The position numbers were made by a program, and so were the translations under genes. From contig NC_088789.1 in NCBI RefSeq assembly GCF_949628265.1, forward strand, positions 31,117,883-31,181,882: 64,000 bases of DNA, in the 5' to 3' direction. Positions within the stretch are counted from its first letter, which is position 1; the number at the start of each line of letters is the position of its first letter. Source of the stretch: Cloeon dipterum. Taxonomy: Eukaryota > Arthropoda > Insecta > Ephemeroptera > Baetidae. The notes beneath the pieces are model-generated. The model made no database searches. It had not been told where the DNA came from and saw nothing but the letters and a program-made list of their open reading frames with translations. Below are positions 59,022 to 64,000 of this stretch, piece after piece.

Positions 59022-62000
59022 CTATTCGCGTTCGGTGCAGACGAACTGGTAGGTGTCGGTGGTGCACCTGACCTCGGTGACCTTTCCGCTGAACATGGTG
59101 TTGTTGGCGGTGAGCGCGAGGCAGCGGTTGGTCAGCGCCGTCGTGTTGGACGATGCGGCGAACTGCAAGGCCGGGATCGCACGCTTCGACGGGCACCAGC
59201 CGAAAAACGAGACGCAACCCTCGTTGTTGCCGCCTAAGAAGAACAACTTGCCCGCCTTCGTCTTCTGCAGGGCTACGAAAATGAATTATATTTTATTTCG
59301 TTTTTAGGCGTTGGATAGACCACCATTGTCAGCCTGGATGAAGCAATTAAATTGGTCAATTGTGTAGAAAAAGGCCAGCGTCATGTTCAGCGTGCAGCAT
59401 TTGGTCGCGGCCCCAGCGTAGTCCAGCTAAAAATCAGATTTTTACCTTTTAGACGCTAAATTTATATATTCCAATCGATTCCTGAGGGTCGAAATAGGTG
59501 GGGTGAGTGATTTTTCCGGTCAAAAATGATTTCCTGGGGTCAGAGCAGAGGCGCAAAGCAAATCACACGTTCCTTTGGCGCGCAAAACGCTTGAATACTG
59601 TTTAAGCGTCTCCCCTCTGACGTCACAACCATGCTCGGTGCTTGGCTTTGGCGTCTGAATGAGAGAGTAGGCGACGGCAGAGACATCTGCTCATACCCAG
59701 CAAAAGCAGTGCAGCAGAAAAGTCACGTGGATCCCATTGGCCAAGAATCTCTTCGCTAACTCCTTTCCAAACTCCCTCCTAACAGTGCGTGCCTGCGCCT
59801 GCTCTTGGCCAATGAGATGGCGGGATTGAGTCACGTGACTGCTCCAGCTGCGTGAACTGTGCTTGCTGGGTAGCAGATGTCTCTGCCGTCGCCTGCTCTC
59901 TCACTCACAGTCAGCTGCCAAAGCCAAGCACCAAGCACGGCTGTGACGTCACAGGGGTGAGACTTGCGCAGTAGCGACTAAAAAATTCAAACCAACGTTC
60001 GTTTTCTGCTTATGCACGTCACAAAACCGTTTTCTATCGAATTAATTACTGATCCCACCTGTTTCGACCCTCAGGAATCCAATGGAATATAAATAATTTT
60101 AAATATCAAGCAGAAAACTATTAAAAATTGTCAGTCTTTTGGTATTTTCCTTACAAAAACTGTGGAGACGTAGTATCTTTTGCCACAGGCAGTGAGCGGG
60201 TAGCCATAAATGCTGCCGTAGTTGTCTCCTGCCGCGTCTGCACACATTTCAAATTAAAATCAACGGATTTATATATTAAAATTAAAATCAACTCTGTCCA
60301 TTGGCCAGGTTTGTCACGTCAGCAGTCTGCATCAAGAAACACTTAAATATTATTTTCCCAGCACAAATTACAATCTTACATTAATGTTGCAAGTCGGGTT
60401 GACGTTGCAGTCTACATTAGTGCACGAGACAGGCGCCCCTGACTGAAAGAAAAATTATTTTTAACCGGAAATTCGAGAATAATTAGGTACCGAAATGTCC
60501 TTGACCGACTCCTCCACCATTCCCGAGACGACGCTCGGAGATTTTTCAGCCGTGCACTGGAAAGCCTGGGCGATTGCCTCACAACCACCAGCTGGGGGAA
60601 AAATACAAAATAATTATGATTTAAAAAGATAATACGCACATTTTTTGTTTTTGCAAACGTCGAAAATGTCAAAGCTCTCCTGAAGGGCGTCGGTGTTCTT
60701 CGAGTTGGCCTCGACCATTTTCAGCACGTTTGCCGCATTTGGAACTCCGTTTTTGACCAAACCCAAACTGTCGCCCATGCACTTGAAATAGCACTGAAAG
60801 GAAATTTTAAAAGTGATCTAATTTTTTGGTCATAAAAGCGTCACTTTAAGTCTGGCTGAAAATGTTGTCGACGTGAAAATGTTTCCAAGCTCCGCTGGAA
60901 TTTTTTTATTTATTAAAATAATTTTTTTTAATTATAGAAAATCTCACAGTCGGTCACGTTAAATGCTTTCTGACACATTTCGCTCTTTGCTTTTGTCAAA
61001 CTGTCTCCGTTTGTATCGTCCATCTGCGAAAATAATATGTCCAATGTGAAAGTTTGTTTCTAAAATAAAAAAACATAATTAACAATTTGAAATAAAAACA
61101 TTAATTAATTGCGATTTTTATCTCTGTTAAAAACTAACCTACCAGGAAAATATCATTAAAAACTTTTTGGAGAGAGTTAAATTCCGAAAATTCCAAGAAT
61201 TTTCCAGCATTTTCAATATTAACAAATTTTCAAGACTTGACCTCGCAAATGTAGTCCGACCGTGTATCACAATTAACGGCCTGGAGGGAGGAGAGGGAGC
61301 CCGAGGCGGTCAGGGCGACCCTGACGCAGGTGTTGGCCTTGTCCGAGGGCGGCTGCGCGCTGCCCCAGCGCACGGTGCTGGCGTTGAAGAACTGGTCGTC
61401 GAAGGCGCACCACCCGAACTGGTCGTCGCAATCGAGGTAGGCGCCCGAGGTCCAGAACGAGCCCTGAAGGTCGGCCATGCCCCCGCGGGTCACGTTGTCC
61501 AGGCAGTCGACCTGGCTCAGGCTTTGCACAGACACCAGCCGCATCCCGATCTGCTCGCACTTGCACTTCGCCTCAGACCACGAAAGCTGTGTTTTTTATT
61601 TAATTTTATTTCTTTGATGAAGTTTTTTTTTAATTAAAAACCTTTTAAAAGTAAATAAAGTAAGGGGGGAAAAACAATTTTGAAATTTTCAGAGCACTTT
61701 TTAGTGCCTTTTTTGCTAAATTCAAATTTTAAAATTTAGAAAAAAAATTATTTTTGGATATTTTGTCTTTAATTGAAAATTACCTTTAAAATGAAATAAA
61801 AATTCTTATCTGATTGAATTTAAATATAATCAGTTGGACCAGGAAATAAAAATAGGTGACAATAATTATTTTTTAAGTCCGTATCTGATCCGATAATTTT
61901 TTCAGGTTGCACGCAGTCTGTAAAACAAACCGTCGAGTTGGAGTTTTTGTCTGTGAACATGAAGTATTTCTTGCATTGAGACGTCCAGCGGCCGTAACTC

Positions 62001-63463
62001 GTTGCATCTGCGTCGTTTATTATTAATTTATTTCCTTGAAAGGAACAAATATGATATCGAAAAATTACATTTCAGCTTTCCTCCTCCTTCAAACAGGGAC
62101 GCCTGTGGGAAGAAAGTTAATTTTTAAATAAAATTTCAACCCCAAATTCACGTTTTTGGGACAGCTTCTTGGGCAGAACGGTCTGAAGCACGGCTTGGGC
62201 GTTGGTGGACCCTGAAAACACCCAAATTTTTATCTTTTCAAACGTTTCTACGGCGAATGGCTGGACTGATTTTGGTTTTCAGCACGTCAAAAGAAAGCAA
62301 ATTAATTGAAGAATGCAAAATAGCTAGATTGAGTCTGAAATCGCAGCGGAAATGCATTAAAATAAAATTTATCACGAAAGTATACGGTGGCGCCATCTGC
62401 TGGCGGCTTCGAACACAAACTGGGGAGTTACCCTGCAGGCGAACATCTGCCTCGCGGTGCAATTTCGCATTCCGAGCGAGCTGTTGAAGTAGCTAGTGAC
62501 GTTATTGGTCGTCTTCGAAATCTGCAGCCCGACGCAGTCCCTGTCCACGTAGCTCAGGTTGCTCTGCCCCTCCAGGGCGATGCTGCTCAGGTTGACAAAC
62601 CTCTTCAGCGAACACCATTTGGGGTTTGCCGGCGAGTCGACGCGCGACCCAGACGTCCAGTAGTTCAGGTTGTACTGCCACCCTGAGTAAGGGGAGGGTG
62701 ATGTCAATTGTTTTATTTAAAATTAATGAGGGGAGGTTCGTATATACCCTTCAGGAGGGTGTCGAAGCACTGGAACTCCTGCGGCTCGTCCAGGAGGAAG
62801 GGGGTCATCCCCAGCTGGCAGCACTGGTCCCAGTTTTCTTGCCAGTTACCCTGGGACATTGGAGGGGAAATACTCGCAGTATGATTTATTAAATCTGTAA
62901 TAGAAAATTCTTTACCAGAGTTGTACCGAATAAAAACGTAAAGTTGCAGCTATTGATCCAATTTCCGTAACTCAAAGGGTCTAATAAAAACATATTTTTA
63001 TAAGAATTAAAATTTAACTAGGAAACAAACCAATCAAATTTCCCTTGCTGTTGAAAAGTGAGGTCTAAAGGGGTAAAATAATTAAACATCCTTTTTTAAA
63101 CTATAAATTGAATTAACACCTACATCTTTGACACATTCCTGAGGGCATGACGGCTCGAAAGACTGCAATTTTGAATTATTTCGTTCACGCCCTTATTTTA
63201 ATAATTAAAATAAAATGCCTCGCAAATGAAATTGTTGGGAGCGTTGCAGTCGGAAAACCGGAGTCCGCTCTTGGTGTCGTCGCCGGCGGTGAGGACGTAG
63301 GTGTTGCACTTGTCTGTTATTTTCGTCGCCGTCGTCTGCAGGCGGTTGATGGCCACGTCCACGTCAACCGAGTAGTTGTTCACGTTCGGACACCACACGC
63401 TCTGGCAGAAAGGGTCTGTCAACCCTGACGTCCAGAATGTTGTACCTGACTCTTTCAAAACGT
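59022..63463 (-). CDS. Secreted multi-C-type-lectin protein with an internal OBP domain (5' end outside window)
   Basis: Nineteen exons, 63463-63219, 63162-63124, 63064-63031, 62980-62916, 62850-62748, 62682-62432, 62211-62152, 62102-62069, 62007-61931, 61586-61242, 61023-60948, 60894-60845, 60793-60640, 60591-60491, 60442-60380, 60326-60293, 60237-60155, 59426-59324 and 59272-59022, with agreeing phases (about 721 aa seen). Order: C-terminal half of a C-type lectin domain (WTSG..C..FICE), a second and a third lectin domain (WTSG..WC; LSWSEAKC..YICE), an odorant-binding domain of about 115 aa with six cysteines (MCQKAF, CYFKC, DVCKN, GGCEA, FQCTA), and a final lectin-like domain ending CTERE. 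Cys-rich linkers (PSCPQEC, PFCPRSC) separate units. It is presumably extracellular; ligands are unknown. One intron seems to start GC rather than GT (63218). Upstream exons lie right of the window. Confidence 0.85.
59459..60092. repeat. ~630-bp foldback element with paired CRE and E-box motifs
   Basis: Intron of the lectin-OBP gene. Ends are inverted: ATTCCAATCGATTCCTGAGG on the left, its near inverse on the right. Most of the length pairs with itself: both arms hold TGACGTCA, GGTGCTTGGCTTTGGC, GCGACGGCAGAGACATCTGC, CACGTG and ATTGGCCAAG. There is no coding sequence. Confidence 0.85.
62235..62415. repeat. Half copy of the ~400-bp foldback MITE
   Basis: Intron of the lectin-OBP gene. Closely matches the right arm of the element at 38627-39030: TTTCTACGGCGAATGGCTGG, CACGTCAAAAGAAAGCAAAT, AATGCAAAATAGCTAGATTG and GGCGCCATCTGCTGGCGGC. 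Confidence 0.75.
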
Positions 63464-64000
63464 CTGAAAAAGATTTATAAATTGGTTTTCTGGGATCTCA
63501 AAATCAAGGGATTTGAGAATTTGGGAAATTCGACCTTTTGGACGCCATCAGGGTGCTCAGGTTAAACCCTGATGGCTTCCAAAGGGTCAAATTGTACATA
63601 TTCTGAAAGGTCTTGACTTGGCCGTTTTAAAGGTGTGCAGATCTGGCAAATCAAGACATTACAAAGCCCGTCAGGCGTCGTTTAAGTGTCTACTTTTCGG
63701 AATTTAATTGAATTGATCGCTTGAAGGCTGCCCTGATGCCAGGGTTCGATTTCTAATAAGTTCAGATGGTCTTATCTGTCCTCGGGAGTGATCTCCAGCA
63801 TTAATAATCATCCGATCATGCAATTTAGATTTTTCCTATGAGCTGTAAAACGCCCTTTTTTACCCTTTGACCTTTATTTCTCAAAAACTGAAAGGTTCCC
63901 CGCCCCTGAAAATTTCTAGGCATGTTTCACACACTTGGGGAAACATTTTGTCACATACTTAGAAAAATATTGAGCAAGCCGTTTTTAAAAGACATTCATA
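63464..64000. other. Intronic or upstream sequence of the lectin-OBP gene
   Basis: No exon found. A short perfect-looking hairpin lies near 63526-63592: GACCTTTTGGACGCCATCAG pairs with a downstream CTGATGGCTTCCAAAGGGTC. It could be a small inverted-repeat element. Confidence 0.45.

Overview
This window is nuclear DNA of an arthropod, almost certainly an insect. The genes are split by short GT-AG introns (often 50-100 nt) in an AT-rich background. A ZAD-type zinc-finger protein (an arthropod family) and an odorant-binding-protein domain (a hexapod family) point the same way. The species cannot be fixed from sequence alone; an early-branching insect such as a mayfly is only a guess. All gene models below were assembled by eye from reading frames, splice sites and family similarity; exon lengths were checked for phase.

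Layout, left to right. 1-9976 (-): a large ARID4 (RBP1 / hat-trick) chromatin gene, 3' end cut off by the window, then its CpG-rich promoter. 11832-12749 (-): RNA polymerase subunit RPB5, head to head with 13483-15119 (+) UMP-CMP kinase. 16524-18704 (-): an unrecognised 428-aa protein, head to head with 19161-21166 (+), a ZAD zinc-finger gene. That gene carries a hAT-type element inside its last coding region, and a decayed 3' extension split by a 5S-rRNA-derived SINE. 24409-26524 (+): a leucine-rich, F-box-like protein. 27463-36084 (+): RECQ5 helicase, its introns filled with repeats. 37245-40912 and 44713-47600 (+): tandemly duplicated multidomain serine proteases, the first lacking the catalytic serine. 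49952-52324 (-): an RCC1-BTB protein. 52608-58628: a 6.0-kb EnSpm/CMC DNA transposon with terminal inverted repeats, an eight-exon DUF4806 gene and an intact transposase frame. 59022-63463 and beyond (-): a secreted protein that joins several C-type lectin domains to a six-cysteine odorant-binding-protein domain.

Mobile DNA shapes the window. An unclassified family of up to about 1 kb with a palindromic terminus (called R1) occurs about ten times, mainly in introns of ARID4 and RECQ5. Two smaller families (R2, a foldback MITE; R3) and two larger foldback elements also sit in introns.

The housekeeping genes (ARID4, RPB5, UMP-CMP kinase, RECQ5, RCC1-BTB) are syntenic bystanders rather than a pathway. 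The most interesting items are the lectin-OBP fusion, the hAT element whose ends carry splice sites that keep the zinc-finger frame open, the apparently complete EnSpm transposon with overlapping frames, and the protease/pseudoprotease pair.
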